A DNA stretch of 64,000 nucleotides from Streptomyces maremycinicus (GCF_001184025.1 NZ_BBYG01000011.1:83574-147573); one strand, 5' to 3'; shown: positions 16,090 through 25,974, numbered from the stretch's first letter. Numbers and translations: made by a program. The notes: generated by a model from the letters alone, not told the origin.

Positions 16090-17385
16090 TCATCCGGCGT
16101 CGCAGCTCCCAGGGCTGGTGGGGCGGGCAGCGCTGCCGGGCACGATCGGCCAGTCCACGGTGATGCGGGTGTGCTTCTTGGCGAACACGTGCGGTTCGTG
16201 GTCCGTGCCTGCCGGGACGGGGTCAGCTGCAGGGCGGGCGGTGATGAGGGGGCAGCGGGCGCCGCGGTGGTTGAGCTGCCAGTGCTGGACCTGCTCGGCC
16301 ATTTCTTGCGCGGAACCGTGTCCTTGGTCGCCGTAGCCGTGGACGACGAACTCGTACCGGCCCTTGCCGTCGTCCCCGTCGCCGATGCGCTCGGTGGCCA
16401 GCCGGGCGAGGGAGCCCCCGCGCACGATCGCGGCGGCGGGCCAGTGCCTCGGCGGCGGGTTGAGGACCTTGTTGTCGCCCTCGGAGTCGGCCTCCAGGCG
16501 GCAGAAGCCAGGCAGGGCACCGGCGAGGTAGAGGGTGAGGGCGTCGAAGGGTTCCTGTCCGCCGACAGTGACGTTGGTGCGGGTGACGGTCGGCTCGCGG
16601 GTGAGGGCGGGGGTGAGCTGGTCGACGGGCAGCGGGGTGCCGTCTTCCCAAGACAGGTGGACGCCGGTGCCGGGGACGGTGCGGCGGTTCGTGTTCCAGG
16701 CGCCGTCGCCCTGCATGGCGACAAAGCCGCAGATGATGAGCGGCTCGTCGCTGTGCAGGGCCCCCTCCTCCCTGGTGAATCCGATGGCCCAGTGGTAGCC
16801 GTGCAGACGCAGCGGTGCCACGAGACGGCCGCCCTCGGCCAGGGCGTCGATCCAGGGCAGGTCCCAGGTGTCGACGGTGACCACGATGGCGTCGAAGCCG
16901 CCGTCCGGAACCACACCGGCGGGCAGGTGCTCGGCGTCCGCGGTGACCACGCTCACGTGGTCGTATCCGGCCTGGGGCAGGAAGCGAAGGGCCCTGTCAG
17001 TGACGGCGGGGTCGATGTCGAGGGTGGTTGCGTGACCGGTCGGACCAACGAGTTGGGCGAGGAGGGCGGCGTTGTAGCCACCGGAGCCGATCTCCAGAAC
17101 GCGGTGGCCGACTTGGATGCGGGCGGCTTCGAGCATCTCGGCCTGCAGCCACGGCGCGGAAATGGAGCTGGTGACCCGGCCGTCGTCGCTGTGTCGAGTC
17201 GGGACGATGTCGTTGGCGTACGCAGCGGGGAGGGGGATCTCGGGGGCAAAGGCGTGCCGGGGCACGGTGCGGAAGGCGCGCTCGACTGCGGCGGAGCGGA
17301 TGTGGCTGCCGGCGCGGAGCTGCTCGACGAGCTGGTGGCGAAGCTCGCTCGCGTCGCTGACTTCAGTAGCCGGCGAAGTCGTCAC
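16090..17385 (-). CDS. PCMT-like methyltransferase of the FxLD lanthipeptide system (stand-alone)
   Basis: 431 residues; resembles protein-L-isoaspartate O-methyltransferase in its first 230 residues. It has an N-terminal helical lead (LRHQLVEQLRA), FRTVPRHAF, SSISAPWLQAEML and SAM motif VLEIGSGGYNAA at 96-107. The C-terminal 200 residues are specific to the FxLD-type family. Related lanthipeptide enzymes (OlvSA and similar) methylate a core Asp, which then becomes isoaspartate through a succinimide. A second copy, fused to an elimination domain, lies 3.4 kb upstream in the operon, so this one may be redundant or act on another site. It follows the exporter gene and precedes the NUDIX genes. 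Confidence 0.85.
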   Translation of the reverse strand: MTTSPATEVSDASELRHQLVEQLRAGSHIRSAAVERAFRTVPRHAFAPEIPLPAAYANDIVPTRHSDDGRVTSSISAPWLQAEMLEAARIQVGHRVLEIGSGGYNAALLAQLVGPTGHATTLDIDPAVTDRALRFLPQAGYDHVSVVTADAEHLPAGVVPDGGFDAIVVTVDTWDLPWIDALAEGGRLVAPLRLHGYHWAIGFTREEGALHSDEPLIICGFVAMQGDGAWNTNRRTVPGTGVHLSWEDGTPLPVDQLTPALTREPTVTRTNVTVGGQEPFDALTLYLAGALPGFCRLEADSEGDNKVLNPPPRHWPAAAIVRGGSLARLATERIGDGDDGKGRYEFVVHGYGDQGHGSAQEMAEQVQHWQLNHRGARCPLITARPAADPVPAGTDHEPHVFAKKHTRITVDWPIVPGSAARPTSPGSCDAG

Positions 17386-17496
17386 GGCATTCCTTCCGGG
17401 TTGATCGGGCGGTTGGAACGTGGTGCGAAGGGAGCATCAGGAGCGGGCCGGTGTCTCTGCTCCCGCAGACCGGTGGCCCTTGCGCGGGCCCGGTGA

Positions 17497-19437
17497 TCAC
17501 GGGGTGTCCCCGCTCATCCGGCGCTGCAGCTCCCACAGGGTCCGGAACAGCCCTGGCTGCTGGGTGAGCTGGGCGTAGGTGCCCTCCTGGACGATCCGCC
17601 CTTCGTTCAACACCACGATCCGGTCGGCGACGGCCACGTTGGTGAGGCGGTGCGTGATCAGCAGGATGGCGCGGTCCTTGGCCAGTTCGCGCAGGCCGGC
17701 GAAGATCCGGTGCTCTGCGCGGGCGTCGAGGGCGGCCGTGGGTTCATCCATCACCAGCAGCGCCGCCTGCCGGTGGAACGCGCGAGTGAGGACCAGGCGC
17801 TGCCACTGCCCGCCGGAGAGCTGCTGTCCGCCGAACCACTCGCTGGTCAGGAGGGTGTTCAGGCCGGAGCGGAGGCCCGGCAGCATCTCCGCGGCGCCGG
17901 ACGCCTCGCAGGCGGCTAGCAGGGCCGCGTCGCTGGTGTCGCCCTGCCCGAACGTGATGTTGTCGCGCATCGTCAGCGGCAGGTACGTGAACTTCTGCGG
18001 GACCAGCGCGACGTGCTCCCACGACCCCCACGGGTGCAGGTCCGCGGTGGAGGCGTGGTCCCAGGCCACGTCGCCCTCGGTGGGCAGCAGCAGTCCGCAC
18101 AGCAGGCGCGAGAGGGTTGTCTTGCCGGAGCCGTTCTCCCCGACGAGCGCCACGATCTCCCCGCGTCGCACGTGCAGGGAGACGTTGCTCAGGCTGTCCT
18201 TGGGGGCGCCGTCGTAGCGGTAGGTGACGTCGCGGACCTCGAAGCGCTCCGGGGCCGTGGTCACGGGCGCGGTGCCGCGGGAGTCGGTCATGGCCTGGCC
18301 GTGGGCGTTGTCGAGGAAGTTCTGCCAGTCCTGTACGTACCAGCCGGTGCGCACCAGGCGGGCCCCGCCGTTGATGATGCCGCGCACTGAGCCGGTGGCG
18401 GTCTGGAGAGCGAATACGGCGCCGCCGCCGGCCGCCAGGCTCATCCGCCCGGAGGCCAGGAGCCACAGCAGTGCCGCCCACACCGCGGTCGAGGCGATCC
18501 CGCCGGCCACTGCTCCGGCCAGTCCCATCCAGGCACCGGTGTTCGCGGCTTGGCGTTCGGCGGCGTTGACCGAGGCGGCCAGCCGCCGATACCGGCCGAT
18601 CAGGAAAGGGCCGGCCAGGCAGGCGCGCATCTCCTCACTGGACTCCTGATAGGCCATGTGCCAGCGCAGCTTGCCCAGCATCCGGCGCCGCCCGGAGGTC
18701 TCCAGCCCGGCGAGGTAGATCACGCGGGCAGAGCGGACGTAGGCGGCGGCCTGCGGCAGGCAGGCGAGGAAGAGCAGGGGAAGGAGCAGGGGGTGCAGGA
18801 CGGTCAGGACGGTGGCGCCTGCCGCGAGCGTGGCGGTGGCCGCGAGGACGTCCTGCGCTTCTTCGACGAGGTCGGGGGTGACCTGGGCGCCGCGGTCGGC
18901 GATGTCGTAGGCGTCGTTGTAGCCGGGCTTGTTGTTGGCGGCCAATTCCGCGCCGAGCGCGGCCTCGATCATCGTCAGCTCCGCTGCCCGGCCGAGCACT
19001 GGGCGCAGACGGCCGGTCAGCCAGACGACGGTGATGCCCAGCAGGGTGCGCAGGCCGGTGGCGGCGGCGATCACGGCCAGCTGCGGGGCGGCGTCCCACA
19101 GCCGCTCGGTGATGTCGCCCGAGGAGATCAGCGCGGTGATCGTGCCCGTGACGGCCAGGAGGCTGAGGGCAGCGAGGAGGCCGGTCCCGATCTGGCACAC
19201 CAGCAGGCCGATGGTCGCGCCGCGGTCCACGCGCCAGGCCATCTGCACCGAGCGCCGCACGAGCGAGGGAAGGCGCCGCGCCATGGTGCGGGAGGTCAGC
19301 AGGGAGCCGGCCTGGAGCCTCGACTCGTCGCGGTAGAGGTATTCCTCCTCTCGAACACCGGCCTCCTGCGGTTCGTCGTCCGGCGCGGTCTTCTTGGGCG
19401 GTTGCGGCGGCTGGTCCTGCGTAATGGCCGAGGTCAT
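17497..19437 (-). CDS. ABC exporter, permease-ATPase fusion (lanthipeptide transport)
   Basis: 646 residues from ATG 19437 (GGGGGAA upstream). After an acidic 60-residue N-terminus there is a six-helix transmembrane region up to about residue 350. The nucleotide-binding domain follows: Walker A GENGSGKTT near 430, signature LSGGQWQR near 537, Walker B LLVMDEP near 559, and the H-loop ITHR. It has no N-terminal C39 peptidase domain, so it can export peptide but not remove the leader; no leader protease was seen in the window. It is flanked by the helical-repeat gene upstream and the second PCMT-like methyltransferase downstream, consistent with export of the FxLD peptide. Confidence 0.85.
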   Translation of the reverse strand: MTSAITQDQPPQPPKKTAPDDEPQEAGVREEEYLYRDESRLQAGSLLTSRTMARRLPSLVRRSVQMAWRVDRGATIGLLVCQIGTGLLAALSLLAVTGTITALISSGDITERLWDAAPQLAVIAAATGLRTLLGITVVWLTGRLRPVLGRAAELTMIEAALGAELAANNKPGYNDAYDIADRGAQVTPDLVEEAQDVLAATATLAAGATVLTVLHPLLLPLLFLACLPQAAAYVRSARVIYLAGLETSGRRRMLGKLRWHMAYQESSEEMRACLAGPFLIGRYRRLAASVNAAERQAANTGAWMGLAGAVAGGIASTAVWAALLWLLASGRMSLAAGGGAVFALQTATGSVRGIINGGARLVRTGWYVQDWQNFLDNAHGQAMTDSRGTAPVTTAPERFEVRDVTYRYDGAPKDSLSNVSLHVRRGEIVALVGENGSGKTTLSRLLCGLLLPTEGDVAWDHASTADLHPWGSWEHVALVPQKFTYLPLTMRDNITFGQGDTSDAALLAACEASGAAEMLPGLRSGLNTLLTSEWFGGQQLSGGQWQRLVLTRAFHRQAALLVMDEPTAALDARAEHRIFAGLRELAKDRAILLITHRLTNVAVADRIVVLNEGRIVQEGTYAQLTQQPGLFRTLWELQRRMSGDTP

Positions 19438-19669
19438 CGTTCCCCCTAGGACGGTCGCTGCGGCAGAGTCGTGAGGTCTAACGACACGGCTGCGATATCG
19501 AACACACGTCATTCGGTCGTGCTGGGGAGCCCGCTATTTCCTGCGTCAGGGAACCCCGCGGGCGCGGGATCCCTGGTCTGGCTTGGAGCGGCTGCGGGCA
19601 GGAAATGGCCGAAACGCCGACACCGCCAAACAGCGTGGGCAGCACGGGGGCATCCCGGGTCGTCCCCTC

Positions 19670-20782
19670 CTAGCTGGGATCTGGTTCGGCCTGCAGCAGC
19701 CTTTCCAGTTCTGTCTCGGCGTGGCCGACCGCGCCCGTCAGAGCCTCATGGTGGTGGGCGGACAGGACGCCGGATCCCAGTCCGGCCGCGGCGATCACCG
19801 CGTTGAGCGCGTCTGTCGCCCCGTCGTCCAGGGCGGACGCGGCGACGGGGTGGTGCAGTGCGTCTCGTGCGGCGTAGGCGTCGAGTCGGGCGACGCTGAC
19901 GAGGGAGTCGAGTATGGGGGCGGCATGTCGTCCGGTGCGGTCCAGTTCCAGGGCTGACAGGCCCGTCCGGGTCTGGAAGGCGGCAGTCGGCGGATCGGGG
20001 TGGGCAAGGAGCTGGACGGCCTCATCAAGGGTGCGGTCGAGGTCGGGTTCAGGGACGGGGGTGTCTACGGGCCGGCAGTGGGCGTGCAGGAGGAGGGCGA
20101 TGGCTCCCTCCCAAGGCTCCGTGGGCTGGGTGGTGTCGATCAGGTCGCGGGCCTGTTGGTCCAAGCCCTGTTCCATCAGGGCCATGATCTTGATCTGGCG
20201 GCCGTCGAGGAGCCGGTTGCCGATGCCGCGGTGCTGGGTCATGGCGTCGGCGGCCTCGGCCCACCGGCCGATGCAGGCGAGGGCACGGGCGCCGTCCACG
20301 AGGAGGGTGACGTACAGCTCCTGGCACACCGCGCGGTGATCCTCGTCCGTGCCGGTCAGGGTCGAGAGGTCGACGGTGCGGCCATCGATCTCGGTCTTCT
20401 CCCGCTGCCGCGCGGCGCGGTTGAGGCGGACCAGCAGGTCGTAGGCGGCCTCGCCCTGGCCGTCCCGGGTCAGCAGCCGGGAGAGGTTGACCATCGGCAT
20501 CAGCGACATGACTGCGATCGGTCCACTCAGGCGTCCGGCGTCGGCGAAGACCTGGTGCTGGCGCCAGCACAAGTCGGCGGCCACGTCGGGCAGGCCGACG
20601 TCGGAGGCGATGAGCGCGGCGTAGTTGAGGACCCCGCAGGCGCGGGCCACCAGGTCGTGGTGGCTCGCACCTGCGGGCGCGACGGTCAGCCCGGTGAGGT
20701 GGTTGATGCGCTCCTCCAAGGGGAGCGCGGGCGCCTTGGTGCGGCGGACCAGGGGGATGCGGCTGGCTATCGCGGGGATCAT
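19670..20782 (-). CDS. Helical-repeat (TPR-like) protein of the lanthipeptide operon
   Basis: 370 residues, starting four bases after the stop of the SpaB_C-methyltransferase gene. The sequence is an array of amphipathic helices with TPR-like spacing (for example AYDLLVRLNRAARQ, ARALACIGRWAEAADAM, IKIMALMEQGLDQQARDL). There is no DNA-binding domain, signal peptide or catalytic motif. A short basic N-terminus precedes EERINHLTGL. It could be a scaffold or a regulator that lost its HTH. The position, between modification enzymes and exporter, ties it to lanthipeptide production, but its job is unknown. Confidence 0.6.
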   Translation of the reverse strand: MIPAIASRIPLVRRTKAPALPLEERINHLTGLTVAPAGASHHDLVARACGVLNYAALIASDVGLPDVAADLCWRQHQVFADAGRLSGPIAVMSLMPMVNLSRLLTRDGQGEAAYDLLVRLNRAARQREKTEIDGRTVDLSTLTGTDEDHRAVCQELYVTLLVDGARALACIGRWAEAADAMTQHRGIGNRLLDGRQIKIMALMEQGLDQQARDLIDTTQPTEPWEGAIALLLHAHCRPVDTPVPEPDLDRTLDEAVQLLAHPDPPTAAFQTRTGLSALELDRTGRHAAPILDSLVSVARLDAYAARDALHHPVAASALDDGATDALNAVIAAAGLGSGVLSAHHHEALTGAVGHAETELERLLQAEPDPS

Positions 20783-20786
20783 CGGC

Positions 20787-22832
20787 TCAGCCCTTGCGCG
20801 CCCAGTCGATGACGAGTCGGCTGTAGGGCTTGTCGACGAGGAAGCGGGCGTCGTCCGCCGTCAGCCGGTCACGCGAGTCCGCGACGGCCATCCGGAAGCC
20901 CGGCTCGGGGGCATCGTTGCCGCCGGTCGCATCCCAGGCGCGGATCTCGCTCACGACGCGCTCGGCGAGGTCGACGCTGCCCTCGCCGTGGCCGATCACG
21001 CCGACTTCCCAGTACCGGCCCTGCTCGTCCTCGCCCTCCCGGATGGTCAGGTATGCCAACGATCCGCCGTCGAGGGCGGCCATGGAGCCCCACCCGAAGT
21101 GCGGGGTGAACCCGGGGCGCTGGCCCGGCAGCCGGGACAGGCCGTTGGGCAGCACGCAGGCCAGGTACAGGTACAGCCACTCCCACGCCGAGCCCTGCCG
21201 GAACTTCACCCCGGTGTAGAGCTTGGTCTGCTGCTGGTCGAGGACGGAGCGCAGCGCGTCGCGGTCCACGTCCTGCTCGCTGAACGTCTCCAGGCGCACG
21301 TTGCCCTCGCCTGCCATCGGCACGAGGGTGTACACGTCGTCGCAGACGCCCTTGCGCAGCGGGATGAAGGTGGCCATCTCGCAGGAGACGGTCTTCCACG
21401 TGTCGCCGTCGCGTTCGAAGGCGAAGGATCGGGAAATGCTGCCGCGGATGCGCATCGGCAGGACCAGGCGCCCGCCGGGGGCGAGCTGGTCGAGGATCTT
21501 CACGGGTACGTCGCCGGCGCCGACAGTGAAGATGATCCGGTCGTAGGGGGCGTGCTCGGGCAGCCCGGCCGCGCCGTCGGCCATCACCGCGGTGGCATTG
21601 TCGACGCCGGCCTCGGCGAGGTGCTTGCTCGCGCCGGAGACGAGGTCCTGGTCGACGTCGAGGGTCCACACCTGCCCGCCGGGGGAGACGATCTTGCCTA
21701 GGAGGGCGGCGTTGTAGCCGGTGGCGGCTCCAGCCTCCAGGACCTTGTGACCGGGCTGAGCGCCGAGCTGTTCGAGCTGGGTGGCGACGATGGACGGCGC
21801 GGAGATGCAGGAGATCATCTCCCCGTGCTCGTCGTGCTTGATCGGGACGGCGTCCTCCTTGTACGCGCTCTCCAGGTCGACGCCGGGCAGGAAGGCGTGC
21901 CGGTCGGTGGTGCGGAAGGCGTCGATGGCCGCCTTGCTGCGCAGGTGGCCGCTGTCGACGAGCCGCTGGGCGAGGGCTTCGCGCAGCTGGTTGGGGTCGG
22001 TTACGGGTGTCACGATGGTCTCCATTCGAGGGAGGCTAGGGTCCGCTGAGGCGGACTTGGGGGTAGACACGTCAGCTCCTTCTCCGGTGGAGAAGGCGAC
22101 GTGACGGCCGAGCCACGCGGTGGCTGCCTGCGCGTCGGCAGGCACGCCCGCACGGTTGAACGCGAAGATCGCGTGATGGGCGATGACGGCCCGGATTCCG
22201 CGTATCAGTCGGCCGTCTGCGGCGAGGCGGCGCAGGCGGCGGCCGGCGTCCTCGAACTCGGCGACGCGCTCGACCCAGCCCGCTTCCGCCTCTGGGCGCA
22301 GGGCCGCGTCCGCGTTCATCAGCCGCCGCATCGCGGAGACGGCTCTGTCCAGTGCGGGCCCCTGGGGCGGGGTGACGGGGGGCCGCAGGGCGGCCCACCG
22401 GGCCCATACGTCTCCGGCTTCGAACGGGTCCAGCCCTGCCTCGCGGATCATGGCGGACAGCAGCATCACGCTGCGTTCGCGGGCGCCGGGGGTGCCGGTC
22501 TCGGCGAGCGCGGCCGGGCTGTCGGCGCAGAACACGTCGTGCGCGACCTCCATGCCCTCGGGGCCGCCGAAGGCGTGCGTCTCCGGCTCGTAGATCCCGC
22601 CCACCCAGCCGGTGATCACGCGGTCGGCGACGAGCTGGTCCAGCAAGTCGGCGACGGGCTGTTCGGTACGCAGGCGCACGCCGGCGTCCTTGCGCAGGAA
22701 GTGGAAGCGGCGCCCGGCCAGCGCGGTCGCCAGGGCCCGGGCGGCGTCCGCGTGCGGGTCGGGAAAGGCCACGGAGGCGTGCCACCAGGACGTGTCCGGG
22801 GGGACGGGCAGGTTCTCTTCGTCGAGGGTCAT
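20787..22832 (-). CDS. SpaB_C elimination domain fused to FxLD PCMT-like methyltransferase
   Basis: 681 residues from ATG 22832 (AGGAG nine bases upstream). The long open frame to 23492 is an antisense artefact. Residues 12-250 match the C-terminal glutamate-elimination domain of class I lanthipeptide dehydratases, also the thiopeptide-type bacteriocin domain: SWWHASVAF, FHFLRKDAGVRLR, GIYEPETHAFGG. Residues 275-681 are a PCMT-like methyltransferase with VLEAGAATGYNAA at 364-376 and an FxLD-type C-terminal extension. One chain therefore provides the second half of dehydration and Asp methylation. It complements the LanB gene two positions upstream, which lacks this domain. Confidence 0.88.
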   Translation of the reverse strand: MTLDEENLPVPPDTSWWHASVAFPDPHADAARALATALAGRRFHFLRKDAGVRLRTEQPVADLLDQLVADRVITGWVGGIYEPETHAFGGPEGMEVAHDVFCADSPAALAETGTPGARERSVMLLSAMIREAGLDPFEAGDVWARWAALRPPVTPPQGPALDRAVSAMRRLMNADAALRPEAEAGWVERVAEFEDAGRRLRRLAADGRLIRGIRAVIAHHAIFAFNRAGVPADAQAATAWLGRHVAFSTGEGADVSTPKSASADPSLPRMETIVTPVTDPNQLREALAQRLVDSGHLRSKAAIDAFRTTDRHAFLPGVDLESAYKEDAVPIKHDEHGEMISCISAPSIVATQLEQLGAQPGHKVLEAGAATGYNAALLGKIVSPGGQVWTLDVDQDLVSGASKHLAEAGVDNATAVMADGAAGLPEHAPYDRIIFTVGAGDVPVKILDQLAPGGRLVLPMRIRGSISRSFAFERDGDTWKTVSCEMATFIPLRKGVCDDVYTLVPMAGEGNVRLETFSEQDVDRDALRSVLDQQQTKLYTGVKFRQGSAWEWLYLYLACVLPNGLSRLPGQRPGFTPHFGWGSMAALDGGSLAYLTIREGEDEQGRYWEVGVIGHGEGSVDLAERVVSEIRAWDATGGNDAPEPGFRMAVADSRDRLTADDARFLVDKPYSRLVIDWARKG

Positions 22833-22867
22833 GAGGGGGGAACTCCTTGCGAGACGGCGGGGTGGGG

Positions 22868-23938
22868 TCAGGTGAGCAGGAGGACGCGGGTCCAACCGGT
22901 GTCGTCGGTGGCCTTCAGGGCAAGTTGGGCCCCGGCGCGGCCTTCCATGAATCCGGGTTTGGGCAGGTGCTCCCAGTCGGCGCCCAGCTGTCGGTGCAGG
23001 TCTTGGATGATCGGGGTGAAGCGTTCGGGGCTGGTGCTGTCGGCGGCGACCGCGCGGGTGAGAGTCAGCAGCCCGGCCCAGCCGTGGCAGAGCGACGAGT
23101 CGGTGATCCGGGCGAGCCGCAGCGGGTCGGTCAGGATCGCCTCGACGGTGTCTTCGGCCGCTTGGCGCCGTACAGGGTCGCCGAGGGCAAGCGCGGCGAG
23201 CTGCTGGGCGCGGGCGATGCCGGGCTGGCCGTAGCACCAGGACTGGCGGGCCGGCTCCGCTGCGGGCGGCTGGTCGGCGTCCAGGTGGGCTGCGGTGGAC
23301 CAGTAGTGGTCGCCGTGCCGGTCGAGCCAGGTTGCGAACGTGCCGACGGCCTCCTCCTGGCCGGGGACGCTGACTCCGGCGCGCAGGGCGAGGGAGAGCA
23401 CGGCCAGGGGCCCCGCGATGCCGTGGGCCATGCCGTTGTTGCCGTGTCCGCCTGCCATGTCCTTCCCGTCGGGGCCGACCGGCGACCACCACCCGGGCAG
23501 GATCCTGCCGTCACTGCGGGCGGGGTGTGCGAGCGCGACGAGGCAAGCGAGCACGTCGGGCAGCCGGGGCGCGATCGGGCGGCGGGACAGCAGCAGTGCG
23601 GCGAGCCCGGTCATGCCGCGGATGAGGTCCCATTCGGCGAGGTGGGGCAGCGTGCCTGCCTCCTGCCGGCGGTGGGCGGCGGCGAGCCGGGCGTCCACGA
23701 CGCGGTCGACGGCCGCGCGGACGTCGTTTGCGGCCCCGTGGGCGCGGTCCAGGATGAACTCCAGGGCGGGTGCGCCGTGGAAGAGGCTGGCGTTGCTGCC
23801 GGTGCTGACGCCCCGGACGGTGGCCTGGGCGAGGTGGCGGCGGGCGGTGGACAGGTCACGGCGCTCGATGTCGAGCAGCGCCATCCCTAGGGCGCCCTCG
23901 GACAGGTCCTGCGTACGGGGCACGGTCGTCGTGGTCAT
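22868..23938 (-). CDS. lanC: LanC-like lanthionine cyclase
   Basis: 356 residues; the ATG overlaps the LanB stop (ATGA). Zinc ligands of LanC enzymes are present: Cys235 in WCYGQPG, and Cys284-His285 in LCHGWAG. The GHGNNGMAHGIAG motif near residue 165 is also diagnostic of the alpha/alpha-barrel cyclase. It catalyses Michael-type addition of Cys thiols to dehydroalanine or dehydrobutyrine in the FxLD precursor to form thioether rings. The complete zinc site argues for activity. Length is slightly below the 400 residues usual for LanC. Confidence 0.92.
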   Translation of the reverse strand: MTTTTVPRTQDLSEGALGMALLDIERRDLSTARRHLAQATVRGVSTGSNASLFHGAPALEFILDRAHGAANDVRAAVDRVVDARLAAAHRRQEAGTLPHLAEWDLIRGMTGLAALLLSRRPIAPRLPDVLACLVALAHPARSDGRILPGWWSPVGPDGKDMAGGHGNNGMAHGIAGPLAVLSLALRAGVSVPGQEEAVGTFATWLDRHGDHYWSTAAHLDADQPPAAEPARQSWCYGQPGIARAQQLAALALGDPVRRQAAEDTVEAILTDPLRLARITDSSLCHGWAGLLTLTRAVAADSTSPERFTPIIQDLHRQLGADWEHLPKPGFMEGRAGAQLALKATDDTGWTRVLLLT

Positions 23939-25974
23939 GAGCGCCTGGCCAGGGGGACGACGATGCTGTGGGCTCGGCCGCCGATCCACCCGTCGGCGTC
24001 CGGCGGGGGCGCGTCGTGCAGGGTGGCGATGCCGAGTGGGCTGGCGTCCAGGTGCGCGCGCAGGAGGTCCAGGTCGACGTCGCGGGTGAGGTCGAGGGGC
24101 AGCTGCTGGTCGTCTTCGGCGAGCAGGACCCGATCCGGCACGCGGAACCGGGCACGCCAGGCATGGAGTTGGTCCGCCCACTGCTGGAGTGGGGCGGTGC
24201 GGGCAGGCAGCGTACGGCTGCGGATCTTCCACCGGGCGGTGGTGAGGATGGTGCGACGGTAGGTGAGGGCCGGGGTGAAGGGCAGGGTCCAGGCGGCGCC
24301 CCAGTCGAACCAGGTCACCTGCGGGGACGCGGCCCGGCTGATCTCGCCGAGGAAGCGGGCCATCGGCGGGGTGTAGTTGTTCCACAGGAAGTTGATGGCG
24401 GTGGGGGCCAGCAGCTCCAGCGGCTTGCCCGTCGCGGACTCCACCAGCTGGGGGCGGCCGTCCGCGACGGTGACCGCCAGGTCGCGTGGGAAGAGCACGT
24501 GCGGTTCGGGACGGCGGAATTCGCCGACGCTGACGATCCGGGGCAGGGCCTGTGGCGCGCGGGTGAGCAGGTCGGCCGGCACCCGCCCGGCGTGGAAGGA
24601 GAGCTGCGCGAGTTCCGCCTCCGGATCGACGGTGGGCAAGTTCGCGTACGCCGTCTCGGTGCCGGGCAGGAGGTGCCAGAACCGACCGGTCATCGATCCG
24701 GCTGAGCGGGAGACGGTCAGAACGTGCAGCCGGAAGTCGCCTCGGTCCAAGGCCGGAAGACAGGAGGCGTGGACCTGTGCGGCCAGTTCGAGGTGGGGTG
24801 CCAGGGCCTGGGGCTTGTCGCCGGCCGCTGCTTCCAGTTCCCCGATCATCGCCCCGGTCAGCGCGACAGTGCGGCTGCCTTCGGCGGCTGCGGTGCCGGC
24901 CAGCTCCAGCAGCAGGCGGTCGCGCCGGGACATCGGCCGGGGCGGTTCGCTCGCCGTGACGAACCCTGCCGGGAAGCCCACGCCCCGGTCGGGGTCAGTC
25001 ACCGCTTCCACTGGCACCGCGGTGTTCTCGCCGTAGCGCTCGGAGAACTGCTCGATCCACCGGCGCCAGGTCGGTGTCCCGTTCGGATGGGTGACCAGGC
25101 GGGCCAGGACGGTGGCCGCGGTCTCCGATTCGGTCAGCACCTGCTTGGGCAGCCGCACGTCGGCGTCCAGCCGCAGGTCGCACGCTGTCCGCAGGCCGGC
25201 TGCCTGGGTGTGCGTTGCAGGCGGTAAGACATCGGTGGGGTCGGCGATGGTGGCGGGAGCACGCAGGGAGGAGCGCAGCAGCCGCACCCGCAGCAGTTCA
25301 CCCAGCAGCCGGTCGCGCGCCGTGTCGCTCACGGCGGGGAACTCCGCGGCCAGTTTGTCGGACAACTGGCGGTACCTGATCGGCGATCGCGCGAGGTCGA
25401 GTACGAGACGCAGCGCGGGGCTGAGGGCGAGGCGGAACTCGGCATCGCCCTCGGACGGTACGTGGATGTGCTGGTCGCGCTGTCGGATCAGGGTGTTGAC
25501 GCAGACCTCGGCGTCGGCCATGCGCGCAGCGTCGCTCTCCCAGGCACTGAGTATCTCTGCGAGCCCCACCGGGTCGGGGCGGGTGACCGCCTGATGCTTG
25601 TCACCGAAGCGCACGGACGTGGCCTGGGCGAAGCCGAGCGGGGCGACGCCGGCGAACAGGCCGTAGGGGGTGGAGCGGCGGGCGTAGCGGATCGCGTAGC
25701 GGGCGGTGGCCAGCGCCGCCCGGCGCATCCGGCGCACCTTCGGTGTGCGACCGTCGATGATGGCCTGCACCTGGTCCGCCAGGTGTGGGCTCGCCTGCGA
25801 CACGGTCCGGCGGAAGTCGGTGTCGGACCACACCGTGCTCAGCCACACGCGCCACTCCTCCACGGGCGCCGTGGTCGCCGGCCAGGGCGGCATGGCGGGC
25901 TCGGTCGTGTGCACCGCGGCGCGCAGCATGGCCTGCCCCGCGCCCTCATACAGGCTGGACCGGTGCCGTGTCAT
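23935..25974 (-). CDS. lanB: Class I lanthipeptide dehydratase, glutamylation half (split LanB)
   Basis: 679 residues from ATG 25974, with AGGAG seven bases upstream. The open frame further upstream to 26979 crosses the precursor and DUF6082-like genes antisense and is not coding. It carries the lantibiotic-dehydratase N-terminal features: RYAIRYARRSTPYGLFAGVAPLGF, RLALSPALRLVLDL, and later SAGSMTGRFWHLLPG and LFPRDLAV. Full-length LanB is about 1000 residues with a SpaB_C elimination domain. Here that domain is absent and sits instead on the methyltransferase gene at 20787-22832. The enzyme would glutamylate Ser/Thr of the precursor using Glu-tRNA. It is preceded by a strong hairpin. Confidence 0.9.
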   Translation of the reverse strand: MTRHRSSLYEGAGQAMLRAAVHTTEPAMPPWPATTAPVEEWRVWLSTVWSDTDFRRTVSQASPHLADQVQAIIDGRTPKVRRMRRAALATARYAIRYARRSTPYGLFAGVAPLGFAQATSVRFGDKHQAVTRPDPVGLAEILSAWESDAARMADAEVCVNTLIRQRDQHIHVPSEGDAEFRLALSPALRLVLDLARSPIRYRQLSDKLAAEFPAVSDTARDRLLGELLRVRLLRSSLRAPATIADPTDVLPPATHTQAAGLRTACDLRLDADVRLPKQVLTESETAATVLARLVTHPNGTPTWRRWIEQFSERYGENTAVPVEAVTDPDRGVGFPAGFVTASEPPRPMSRRDRLLLELAGTAAAEGSRTVALTGAMIGELEAAAGDKPQALAPHLELAAQVHASCLPALDRGDFRLHVLTVSRSAGSMTGRFWHLLPGTETAYANLPTVDPEAELAQLSFHAGRVPADLLTRAPQALPRIVSVGEFRRPEPHVLFPRDLAVTVADGRPQLVESATGKPLELLAPTAINFLWNNYTPPMARFLGEISRAASPQVTWFDWGAAWTLPFTPALTYRRTILTTARWKIRSRTLPARTAPLQQWADQLHAWRARFRVPDRVLLAEDDQQLPLDLTRDVDLDLLRAHLDASPLGIATLHDAPPPDADGWIGGRAHSIVVPLARRS

